From contig JAXDHQ010000295.1 of assembly GCA_034664395.1 (NCBI GenBank), forward strand, positions 1 through 5,146: a stretch of 5,146 nucleotides of DNA, read 5' to 3'. Below the pieces are notes generated by a model that saw nothing but the letters and a program-made list of their open reading frames with translations, did no database searches and had not been told where the DNA came from. The position numbers and the translations under genes are program-made. This document shows, piece after piece, positions 1 through 4,997 of the stretch (position 1 is its first letter; each line of letters starts with the position of its first letter). This stretch comes from JAOPZW01 sp034664395. Lineage in GTDB: Bacteria; Actinomycetota; Thermoleophilia; Solirubrobacterales; Solirubrobacteraceae.

Positions 1-1191
1 CCCCCCCGGCCGGTGCTGCTGCGCGAGGTCAGCGCGGCCCAGTCGCCGCGGCTGAGCACGGGCATCGGCGAGCTCGACCGCGTCCTCGGAGGCGGCCTGG
101 TGCCGGGCTCGCTCGTGCTCCTGGGCGGCTCGCCAGGCATCGGCAAGTCGACGCTGACCAACATGGCGCTCGGCCACCTCGCCGCCGCGGGACGCAGCAC
201 GCTCTACGTCTCCGGTGAGGAGTCGGCGGCCCAGATCCGCCTGCGCGCGGAGCGCCTCGGCTCGGCCGCGCTCGACGTGCCGGTGCTGGCCGAGACCGAC
301 CTCGACGCGGTGCTGGCCACGCTCGAGGCCGAGCGTCCCGACGCGTGCGTCATCGACTCCGTGCAGACGCTGCACTCCGGCGCGCTGGAGTCCGCGCCGG
401 GCACGGTCGGCCAGGTGCGCGAGGTCGCCACGCGCATCACCGAGGTGGCCAAGCGCCAGGGCACCGCCGTCGTGCTCGTGGGCCACGTGACCAAGGAGGG
501 CTCGCTCGCCGGGCCGCGCGTGCTCGAGCACCTCGTGGACTGCGTCCTGCAGTTCGAGGGCGAGCGCGAGCGCACCTACCGCACGCTGCGCTCGCTGAAG
601 AACCGCTTCGGGTCGACCAGCGAGGTCGGCGTCTTCGAGATGCGCGAGGGCGGCCTGGTCGAGGTCCTCGACGCCAGCGCCCGCTTCGTGGCCGAGGCCA
701 CGCGGGCCGCCGGCTCGGTGGTGCTCGCCTCGATGGAAGGGTCGCGCCCGCTGCTCGTCGAGGTGCAGGCGCTGGTGTCCTCCAGCGAGCTCGTCCCGCC
801 GCGGCGCGTGTGCAACGGCATCGACCGCAACCGCCTGGCGCTCGTGCTCGCGGTCCTGGGCCGCCACGCCGGGCTGGGGCTCGGCACCAAGGACGTCTTC
901 GTCAACGTCGTCGGCGGGGTGCGCGTCGACGAGCCCGGCGCCGACCTCGCGATCGCCCTCGCCGTGGCGAGCGCCGCGCGGGGCGTGGCGACCGACCCGG
1001 CGCCGCTGGCGTGCTTCGGCGAGGTGGGCCTGACCGGCGAGCTGCGCAGCGTCGGCCACCCCGATCGGCGCATCGCCGAGGCCGCCAAGTTCGGCCTGCG
1101 CACCGTCGTGTCGCCGGTCGGCTCGAGCACGCTGCGCGACGCGATCGGCGCCGCGCTGGGCGGTGCCCGGCGGGGCGTGCAGGCGGCTTGA
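1..1191 (+). CDS. radA: DNA repair protein RadA, 5'-truncated
   Basis: RadA (Sms) is a RecA-like ATPase that drives branch migration of recombination intermediates in the cytoplasm. The frame is open from the window edge, so the real start lies upstream. The first in-frame GTG (13-15) sits in the linker just before the ATPase core and is not a credible start. The N-terminal four-cysteine zinc finger, normally about 60 residues further upstream, is therefore outside the window. Visible in order: the STGIGELDRVLGGG entry to the RecA fold; Walker A GGSPGIGKST (124-153); Walker B around VIDSV with Asp at 355-357; the RadA-specific KNRFG motif (598-612); and from about 754 to the end the Lon-like C-terminal domain with the DVFVNVVGGVRVDEPGADLA segment. 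The 396 visible codons match a full-length family member of about 450 residues lacking its N-terminus. disA follows after 53 nt, a known pairing; in mycobacteria RadA is reported to bind DisA and inhibit its cyclase activity. Confidence 0.96.
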   Translation, partial: PPRPVLLREVSAAQSPRLSTGIGELDRVLGGGLVPGSLVLLGGSPGIGKSTLTNMALGHLAAAGRSTLYVSGEESAAQIRLRAERLGSAALDVPVLAETDLDAVLATLEAERPDACVIDSVQTLHSGALESAPGTVGQVREVATRITEVAKRQGTAVVLVGHVTKEGSLAGPRVLEHLVDCVLQFEGERERTYRTLRSLKNRFGSTSEVGVFEMREGGLVEVLDASARFVAEATRAAGSVVLASMEGSRPLLVEVQALVSSSELVPPRRVCNGIDRNRLALVLAVLGRHAGLGLGTKDVFVNVVGGVRVDEPGADLAIALAVASAARGVATDPAPLACFGEVGLTGELRSVGHPDRRIAEAAKFGLRTVVSPVGSSTLRDAIGAALGGARRGVQAA

Positions 1192-1203
1192 CAGTCCGTT
1201 GAC
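1188..1203 (+). repeat. Two TTGAC direct repeats, 11-bp period
   Basis: TTGAC occurs at 1188-1192, overlapping the radA stop codon, and again at 1199-1203. The 11-nt period is about one helical turn. They lie upstream of the disA -10 element, so they could be an operator or activator site. They could equally be chance, since the motif is only 5 bp and does not match a regulator site I can name. Confidence 0.25.
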
Positions 1204-1227
1204 GGGCTAAGGCCCAGCTAAAAACGC

Positions 1228-1236
1228 TGCTAGAAT
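1228..1236 (+). promoter_or_regulatory. Extended -10 promoter of disA
   Basis: TGC-TAGAAT reads as an extended -10 (TGn followed by a hexamer one base from TATAAT). The hexamer ends 8 nt before the disA ATG, so the expected transcription start falls at or within 1-3 nt of the initiation codon. No convincing -35 hexamer lies 16-18 nt upstream (1208-1213 is TAAGGC), which is acceptable for an extended -10. No Shine-Dalgarno sequence lies between here and the ATG. A short GGGC/GCCC inverted repeat (1204-1207 and 1212-1215) lies just upstream and could help end radA transcription, but it has no T-tract. Confidence 0.6.
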
Positions 1237-1244
1237 CGGGCACG

Positions 1245-2357
1245 ATGGCGCAGCGTTCCGGGGATGAGCTCACCGAGCTCGAGAGTCGCCAAGAGCCCCG
1301 GCTCGTCAAGTCCCTGGAGATGGTGGCGCCCGGCACGGCGCTTCGCGAGGGCATCGACAACATCGTCCACGCGCGCACCGGCGGCCTCATCGTCATGGGC
1401 GATCCCGAGGAGTTGAGCTTCCTCTTCTCCGGCGGGATCAAGCTCGACATCGACTACACGCCGGCGCTCCTCTACCAGGTGGCGAAGATGGACGGCGCCA
1501 TCGTCCTGAACGCCAACGCGACGAAGATCACGATGGCGAACGTCCAGCTCATGCCGGATCCGACCATCCTCTCGATGGAGACCGGCACCCGCCACCGCAC
1601 CGCCGAGCGCGTGTCCAAGCAGACCGACGCGCTCGTGATCGCCATCTCGCAGCGGCGCGAGGTCGTCTCGCTCTACGTCGACGGGACCAAGTACATCCTC
1701 GAGGACATCCCCGTCGTCCTGGCCAAGGCCAACCAGGCGCTGGCCACGCTCGACAAGTACCGCACCCGCCTGGACCAGGTCTCCACCCGCCTCACCGCCC
1801 TGGAGTTCGAGGGCGGGGCCACGCTGCACGACGTCCTCACCGTGCTCCAGCGCGCCGAGCTCGTCACGCGCATGGCCGTCGAGATCGAGCGCTACATCGT
1901 CGAGCTCGGCACCGAGGGCCGGCTCATCGAGATGCAGCTCGAGGAGACGATGGTCGGCACCGCCGCCGACAAGGCGGCGCTCGTGCACGACTACCTGGCG
2001 CGGGACACCGAGGAGGACTTCGCGGCCGGGCTCGATCAGATCGGCCGGCTGCCGCACCAGGACCTGCTCGACTTCGGCCGCCTCGCCGAGGTCCTGGGCT
2101 ACGACCGCAAGCTGAACACGCTCGACTATCCGGTCTCGCCGCGCGGCTACCGGATCCTGGGCCGCATCCCCCGGCTGCCCAAGCTCGTCGTCCAGCACAT
2201 CGTGACCGAGTTCGGAGGCCTCGACGAGATGCTCGCGGCCACGGATGCCGAGCTCGAGACCGTCGAAGGCGTGGGCGAGATCCGCGCCAAGGACATCCGC
2301 GAGGGCCTGCGCCGGTTGCAGGAGATCAACCTCGTGGACCGCTACCTGCAGACCTAG
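1245..2357 (+). CDS. disA: DNA integrity scanning protein DisA (diadenylate cyclase)
   Basis: DisA condenses two ATP into cyclic di-AMP and slows synthesis when it meets branched DNA, linking genome integrity to second-messenger level. The 370-residue product is close to the family's usual length of about 360, with a slightly longer N-terminus. The N-terminal DAC domain carries KMDGAIVLN (residues 81-89, DGA catalytic motif) and GTRHRTAER (114-122, the RHR nucleotide-binding motif). Residues about 150-300 form the helical linker, and 303-358 the C-terminal helix-hairpin-helix DNA-binding domain, with the VEGVGEIRAKDIREGL segment. The ATG at 1245 is chosen because the alignment with known DisA proteins begins soon after it and because it sits directly downstream of the TAGAAT box. 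There is no ribosome-binding site, so a leaderless mRNA is likely. Both catalytic motifs are intact, so the enzyme should be active. Confidence 0.96.
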   Translation: MAQRSGDELTELESRQEPRLVKSLEMVAPGTALREGIDNIVHARTGGLIVMGDPEELSFLFSGGIKLDIDYTPALLYQVAKMDGAIVLNANATKITMANVQLMPDPTILSMETGTRHRTAERVSKQTDALVIAISQRREVVSLYVDGTKYILEDIPVVLAKANQALATLDKYRTRLDQVSTRLTALEFEGGATLHDVLTVLQRAELVTRMAVEIERYIVELGTEGRLIEMQLEETMVGTAADKAALVHDYLARDTEEDFAAGLDQIGRLPHQDLLDFGRLAEVLGYDRKLNTLDYPVSPRGYRILGRIPRLPKLVVQHIVTEFGGLDEMLAATDAELETVEGVGEIRAKDIREGLRRLQEINLVDRYLQT

Positions 2358-2424
2358 AACCGAAACACCCCCCCCAACGGCACACTCCATCTTCGTGCCT
2401 TCAGCCCCCCAAGGAGGAAGAATC
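2358..2424 (+). other. disA-carD spacer with C-tracts and a strong SD
   Basis: This 67-nt spacer is pyrimidine-rich, with C8 at 2368-2375 and C6 at 2405-2410, and it ends in a purine-rich AAGGAGGAAGAA stretch. The only promoter-like hexamer is TAGAAC (2355-2360), which lacks the key final T. I see no terminator, so carD is probably co-transcribed with disA, although a promoter of another class cannot be excluded. Confidence 0.5.
2411..2417 (+). promoter_or_regulatory. Perfect Shine-Dalgarno AAGGAGG for carD
   Basis: AAGGAGG is fully complementary to the usual 16S rRNA 3' end. Seven nt after it is ATT (2425-2427), and four nt after it is ATC (2422-2424), both in the carD frame. No ATG, GTG or TTG lies at a workable distance. 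A small inverted repeat, AGGAA (2415-2419) with TTCCT (2426-2430), could partly cover the SD and start. Confidence 0.8.
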
Positions 2425-2994
2425 ATTCCTGACAGCATTGACGCGCAGCTCGTGGAAGACCTCGAAGTCCCCGAGCTCGAGAACATCGAGTTCGAGTGTG
2501 GTGACAACGTCGTCTATCCGCATCACGGGGCGGGCAAGGTCCTCAAGAAGGAGCTCCGCAAGATGTTCGGTGAGGAGCGGGAGTACCTCACCATCAAGAT
2601 CTTGCACAACGACATGACCGTCATGGTCCCGTGCGAGAACGCCGCCCTGGCCGGGTTGCGTCGGGTCATCGACGAGGAGACGGTCAAGAAGGTCCTCGCG
2701 GTGCTGGCGGACGACGTCTCGGAGATGCCGAAGAACTGGAACCGCCGGTTCAAGCACAACCGCGACAAGATCAAGACGGGCGACATCTACGAGCTCGCGG
2801 AGGTCGTGCGCAACCTCGCGATCCGCGAGCACCAGAAGGGCCTGTCGACGGGCGAGAAGCAGATGTTCACCCGCGCCAAGAAGATCCTCGCCTCCGAGCT
2901 GATGTACGCGCTCGACAAGGACGAGACCGAGGCGGAGGACCACCTCGACAACCTGCTCGCCGAATCGGCGGGCGCGAAGGTCGCCTCCGCGTAG
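2425..2994 (+). CDS. carD: CarD-family RNA polymerase-binding transcription regulator
   Basis: CarD binds the RNA polymerase beta lobe and the upstream edge of the transcription bubble, stabilising open complexes. In mycobacteria it is essential and acts at rRNA and many other promoters. With an ATT start the product is 189 residues. The polymerase-interacting (Tudor-like) domain begins at GDNVVYPHHGAGKV (26-39), and the helical DNA-binding domain follows to the end. Arg45 and Trp105 align with mycobacterial CarD Arg25 (beta contact) and Trp85 (minor-groove wedge), each with an offset of 20. Those 20 extra N-terminal residues are acidic (about nine Asp/Glu, no Lys/Arg). Start choice: the perfect SD at 2411-2417 points to ATT 2425, or less well ATC 2422. 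The in-frame GTG at 2395 has no SD and would place the SD inside the gene. The GTG at 2452 also lacks an SD, and the first in-frame internal ATG would remove part of the core. The 3' end feeds directly into ispD. Confidence 0.93.
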   Translation: MPDSIDAQLVEDLEVPELENIEFECGDNVVYPHHGAGKVLKKELRKMFGEEREYLTIKILHNDMTVMVPCENAALAGLRRVIDEETVKKVLAVLADDVSEMPKNWNRRFKHNRDKIKTGDIYELAEVVRNLAIREHQKGLSTGEKQMFTRAKKILASELMYALDKDETEAEDHLDNLLAESAGAKVASA

Positions 2995-2997
2995 AGG
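2993..2997 (+). promoter_or_regulatory. Ribosome-binding site of ispD overlapping the carD stop
   Basis: AGAGG begins inside the carD TAG stop codon and lies 6 nt before the ispD ATG at 3004. With only 9 nt between the two genes, ribosomes finishing carD are well placed to start ispD, so translational coupling is likely. Confidence 0.6.
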
Positions 2998-3003
2998 CAG
3001 TCG

Positions 3004-3654
3004 ATGGCGGTCGCGCTGGTCGTGGCCGCGGGTCGTGGCGAACGCCTTGGGTCCGAGGGGCCCAAGGCGTTCGTCATGCTGGCGGGGCGTCCGATGATCG
3101 AGTGGTCGATCGTCGCGCTGCAGGCGGTGGCGGCGATCGAGCAGATCGTCGTCGCCCTGCCGCCGGGCGTCACGGCGCCCGCCGGGACGCTGGGCGTCAC
3201 CGGCGGGGCGCAGCGCTCGCACTCGGTGCGCGCCGCCCTGGGCGCCGCGCGCGCCGGCGACGGCGTCGTGCTCGTCCACGACGCCGCCCGGCCGCTGCTG
3301 ACCCCGGCGATCGTCGAGGACTGCCTGCAGGCGCTGCGCGCCGGCGACTGCGACGCCGCCATCGCCGCCGCCCCGGTCGTCGACACGATCAAGGAGTCGG
3401 CCGGGCAGGAGGTGGTGCGCACGCTCGACCGCTCGCGGCTGTGGGCGGTGCAGACGCCGCAGGCCTTCCGCCGCGACGTGCTCGAGCGCGCGCTGGCGCA
3501 GGACGACGACGTCCTGGCGGCCGCGACCGACGACGCGTCGCTGGTCGAGGCGCTGGGCGCCACGGTGCGGCTCGTCCCGGCGCCGGCCGAGAACCTCAAG
3601 GTCACCACGCCGATCGACCTGCGGGTCGCCGAGCTGCTGCTGGGCCGCCGCTGA
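3004..3654 (+). CDS. ispD: 2-C-methyl-D-erythritol 4-phosphate cytidylyltransferase
   Basis: IspD transfers CMP from CTP to MEP, giving CDP-methylerythritol, the third step of the MEP isoprenoid pathway in the cytoplasm. The 216-residue product matches the family's single-domain Rossmann-like nucleotidyltransferase (about 220-235). The N-terminal nucleotide loop AAGRGERLGSEGPKAF (8-23) holds Arg14 and Lys21, which align with E. coli Arg20 and Lys27. VHDAARP (91-97) supplies the metal/ribose Asp93. PVVDTIK (124-130) and TLDRSRLWAVQTPQAF (140-155, with Arg143) are the substrate-side motifs, and NLKVTTPIDL (197-206) supplies Lys199. All key residues are present. The ATG at 3004 has an SD 6 nt upstream. 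It is separate from ispF, unlike the fused IspDF enzymes of some proteobacteria. Codons 11-25 form a very long hairpin and hold the gene's only GAA and only CTT. Confidence 0.97.
   Translation: MAVALVVAAGRGERLGSEGPKAFVMLAGRPMIEWSIVALQAVAAIEQIVVALPPGVTAPAGTLGVTGGAQRSHSVRAALGAARAGDGVVLVHDAARPLLTPAIVEDCLQALRAGDCDAAIAAAPVVDTIKESAGQEVVRTLDRSRLWAVQTPQAFRRDVLERALAQDDDVLAAATDDASLVEALGATVRLVPAPAENLKVTTPIDLRVAELLLGRR
3034..3078 (+). other. Long near-perfect hairpin within the ispD 5' coding region
   Basis: Positions 3034-3054 pair with 3058-3078 around a 3-nt GAG loop: 21 pairs, of which 18 are Watson-Crick and 3 are G-U, with no bulge. The core is 13 consecutive Watson-Crick pairs (3039-3051 with 3061-3073). 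It starts 30 nt after the A of the ispD ATG and spans codons 11-25, the nucleotide-binding loop. As RNA it should be very stable, and a ribosome or polymerase would have to melt it. Whether it has a function is unknown. A regulatory hairpin is possible, and coincidence within conserved codons is the alternative. Confidence 0.7.
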
Positions 3655-3669
3655 GCGCCCGCGGCGCCC
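3642..3669 (+). other. GC-rich hairpin spanning the ispD stop codon
   Basis: CGCCGC (3646-3651) pairs with GCGGCG (3661-3666), and GGG (3642-3644) continues with CCC (3667-3669) after a single bulged C at 3645. The 9-nt loop begins with the TGA stop. There is no T-tract, so it is not a classical intrinsic terminator, but it could slow polymerase between ispD and the PHP gene. Confidence 0.4.
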
Positions 3670-3678
3670 TGCGAGAAT
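3669..3678 (+). promoter_or_regulatory. Candidate leaderless promoter of the PHP gene
   Basis: CTGCGAGAAT differs by one base from CTGCTAGAAT in front of disA (1227-1236), and like it ends exactly 8 nt before the start codon. The extended TG, the second-position A and the final T of the -10 are kept; the first T is replaced by G, so a weaker promoter is expected. No SD precedes the GTG. The 32-nt spacer holds only this motif and the hairpin just before it. Confidence 0.45.
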
Positions 3679-3686
3679 GCCGCCCG

Positions 3687-4517
3687 GTGCTCACCGATTA
3701 CCACGTCCACCTCCGCCCCGACGACGTCGACGAGACGCCGGCCGAGCGCTACCTGACCCCGGCCAACGCCGAGCGCTACCGCGCCGCGGCGTCCGAGCAC
3801 GGGATCGAGGAGCTCGGCGTGGCCGAGCACGTCTACCGCTTCACGCAGGCGCTGGAGGTCTGGCAGCACGAGCTGTGGCGCCAGTCGGCGCGCGACGACC
3901 TCGACGCCTACTGCGACTTCGTGCGCGACCGCACCGACCTCAAGCTCGGCATCGAGGCCGACTTCATCCCCGGCCGCGAGGACCGCATGGCCGACCTGCT
4001 CAGCGGACGTGACTTCGACTACGTCGTCGGCTCGATCCACTTCGTCGGCGACGGCGCGGTCGACTACGACCTCTACGACATCTGGTCGACGGCGAGCTCG
4101 CCCGACCGCGTGTGGCGCACGTACTTCGAGTGGCTGGGCGAGGCGGCGATGACCGGGATGTTCGACATCCTCGCGCACCCCGATCTGGTCAAGTACTGGG
4201 GCGGGCAGCGCCCGAGCCCCGATCGCGACCTGCGCTACTACTACGAGATCGCCCTGGAGGGCATCGCCGAGTCGGGGATCGCCGTGGAGGTCTCGACCGC
4301 CGGGCTGCGCAAGCCGGTCGGCGAGCTGTATCCGGCGCGTCCGTTCCTGGAGATGGTGCTCGAGGCCGGCAACCCGATCGCCCTGTCCAGCGACGCGCAC
4401 ACGCCCGAGGACGTCGGCCGCGACTACGAGCACGCGCTGAAGGTGCTCGAGGACCTCGGCGTCACCGAGCTCGCCGTGTTCGAGCGCCGCGAGCGCCGGC
4501 TGGAGCCGATCGGGTGA
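3687..4517 (+). CDS. PHP-domain phosphatase, histidinol-phosphatase (HisJ/HisK) type
   Basis: This 276-residue protein is a complete PHP-fold metal-dependent phosphoesterase, about the length of HisJ-type histidinol phosphatases. Metal ligands appear in the expected order: His6 and His8 in DYHVH, Glu47-His48 in VAEHVY, Glu90 in GIEADF, His118 in GSIHF, His164 in LAHPD, and Asp236/His238 in SSDAH. The barrel strands between them are intact and there is no signal peptide or membrane segment, so it is cytoplasmic. Histidinol-phosphate hydrolysis (histidine biosynthesis) is the best family-level guess, but PHP enzymes also act on other small phosphates and nucleotides, so the substrate is not proven. 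The GTG at 3687 is chosen because DYHVH follows at once, as in the family. There is no SD, and a promoter-like box 8 nt upstream suggests leaderless initiation. The ATG at 3677 is out of frame. The gene separates ispD from ispF, and its stop overlaps the ispF start. Confidence 0.9.
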   Translation: MLTDYHVHLRPDDVDETPAERYLTPANAERYRAAASEHGIEELGVAEHVYRFTQALEVWQHELWRQSARDDLDAYCDFVRDRTDLKLGIEADFIPGREDRMADLLSGRDFDYVVGSIHFVGDGAVDYDLYDIWSTASSPDRVWRTYFEWLGEAAMTGMFDILAHPDLVKYWGGQRPSPDRDLRYYYEIALEGIAESGIAVEVSTAGLRKPVGELYPARPFLEMVLEAGNPIALSSDAHTPEDVGRDYEHALKVLEDLGVTELAVFERRERRLEPIG

Positions 4518-4993
4518 CCACCACGGCGGGGATCGGCTGGGACTCGCACCGGCTCGTGGCCGGGCGGCCGCTGATCCTGGGCGGCGTGGCGATCCCCCAC
4601 GATCGCGGCCTCGACGGCCACTCCGACGCCGACGTGCTCGCCCACGCGATCATCGACGCGCTCCTGGGCGCGGCCGCGCTGGGCGACATCGGCCAGCACT
4701 TCCCCGACACCGACGAGCGCTACCGCGACGCCGACTCGATGGAGCTCCTGCGCACGGTCGTGCGGACCCTGGGCGAGCGCGGGCTGCGTGTCGCCCACGT
4801 CGACGCCACCGTCGTCATGGAGCGCCCGAAGCTCGCTCCGCACCGCGACGACATCCGCGCCTGCCTGGCTCGCGGCCTGGACGTGACGCCCGAGCAGGTC
4901 AACGTCAAGGCCTCGACCGGCGAGGGGATGGGCTTCGTCGGACGCGGGGAGGGCGTGGCGGCGCTGGCGGTGGCCACCCTGCGGAGCTCCTAG
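4514..4993 (+). CDS. ispF: 2-C-methyl-D-erythritol 2,4-cyclodiphosphate synthase
   Basis: IspF cyclises CDP-methylerythritol 2-phosphate to MEcPP with release of CMP, the fifth step of the MEP pathway; the family works as a trimer with active sites between subunits. The 159 residues match the usual length of about 157-160. GIGWDSH (6-12) gives the zinc ligands Asp10 and His12; DGHSDADVLAHAIIDALLGAAALGDIG (35-60, signature) contains His36/Ser37 and the zinc ligand His44; HFPDTD (62-67) and VKASTGEGMGFVGRGEG (131-147) complete the CMP-binding region. All metal ligands are present. The GTG start at 4514 shares bases with the TGA of the PHP gene (GTGA overlap), and GGAG at 4502-4505 lies 8 nt upstream, so translation is probably coupled. 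The fourth-step kinase gene ispE is not in this window. Part of this gene (4601-4749) is repeated just downstream. Confidence 0.97.
   Translation: MTTTAGIGWDSHRLVAGRPLILGGVAIPHDRGLDGHSDADVLAHAIIDALLGAAALGDIGQHFPDTDERYRDADSMELLRTVVRTLGERGLRVAHVDATVVMERPKLAPHRDDIRACLARGLDVTPEQVNVKASTGEGMGFVGRGEGVAALAVATLRSS
4601..4749 (+). repeat. ispF internal segment, first copy of a 149-nt direct repeat
   Basis: This stretch of ispF recurs at 4998-5146, an offset of 397 nt. It covers the codons from Asp30 to Leu79, including the zinc ligand His44. Similarity begins at GATCGC and is absent immediately upstream (4591-4600 does not match 4988-4997). The right-hand limit of the repeat is not known because the second copy reaches the window edge. 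Confidence 0.95.
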
Positions 4994-4997
4994 TGCC

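Noticed and set aside
1188..1193. Perfect TTGACA -35-like hexamer at the radA stop
   Set aside because: No -10 hexamer lies 16-19 nt downstream, and the real -10 (1231-1236) is 37 nt away. TTGACG at 1199-1204 is also too far (26 nt).
1188..1213. Possible mycobacterial-type RecA-independent DNA damage promoter (TTGTCA-like box plus TAnnnT)
   Set aside because: The box reads TTGAC rather than TTGTC, and no TAnnnT lies at the required distance.
2355..2360. TAGAAC as a -10 for carD
   Set aside because: The essential final T is missing, there is no TG extension, and it overlaps the disA stop.
1230..2507. Long minus-strand open frames opposite disA, carD and the PHP gene
   Set aside because: They mirror strongly conserved + strand genes, and their translations show only compositional bias with no domain.
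2395..2994. carD starting at GTG 2395
   Set aside because: No ribosome-binding site upstream, and the perfect SD at 2411 would be inside the gene. Automatic annotation may still choose it.
3261..3286. 10-bp perfect inverted repeat with a 6-nt loop in ispD
   Set aside because: It falls in codons for the conserved GVVLVHDAA segment, and a stem of this size is expected by chance in about 5 kb of 70% GC DNA.
2631..3686. Very long open frame joined to the front of the PHP gene
   Set aside because: It overlaps carD and ispD in another frame, with Arg/Gly/Ala-rich low-complexity translation, as expected for shadow frames in GC-rich DNA.
3677..4012. ATG open frame overlapping the PHP gene start
   Set aside because: Out of frame with the conserved PHP motifs, and the product is Pro/Arg-rich with no recognisable domain.
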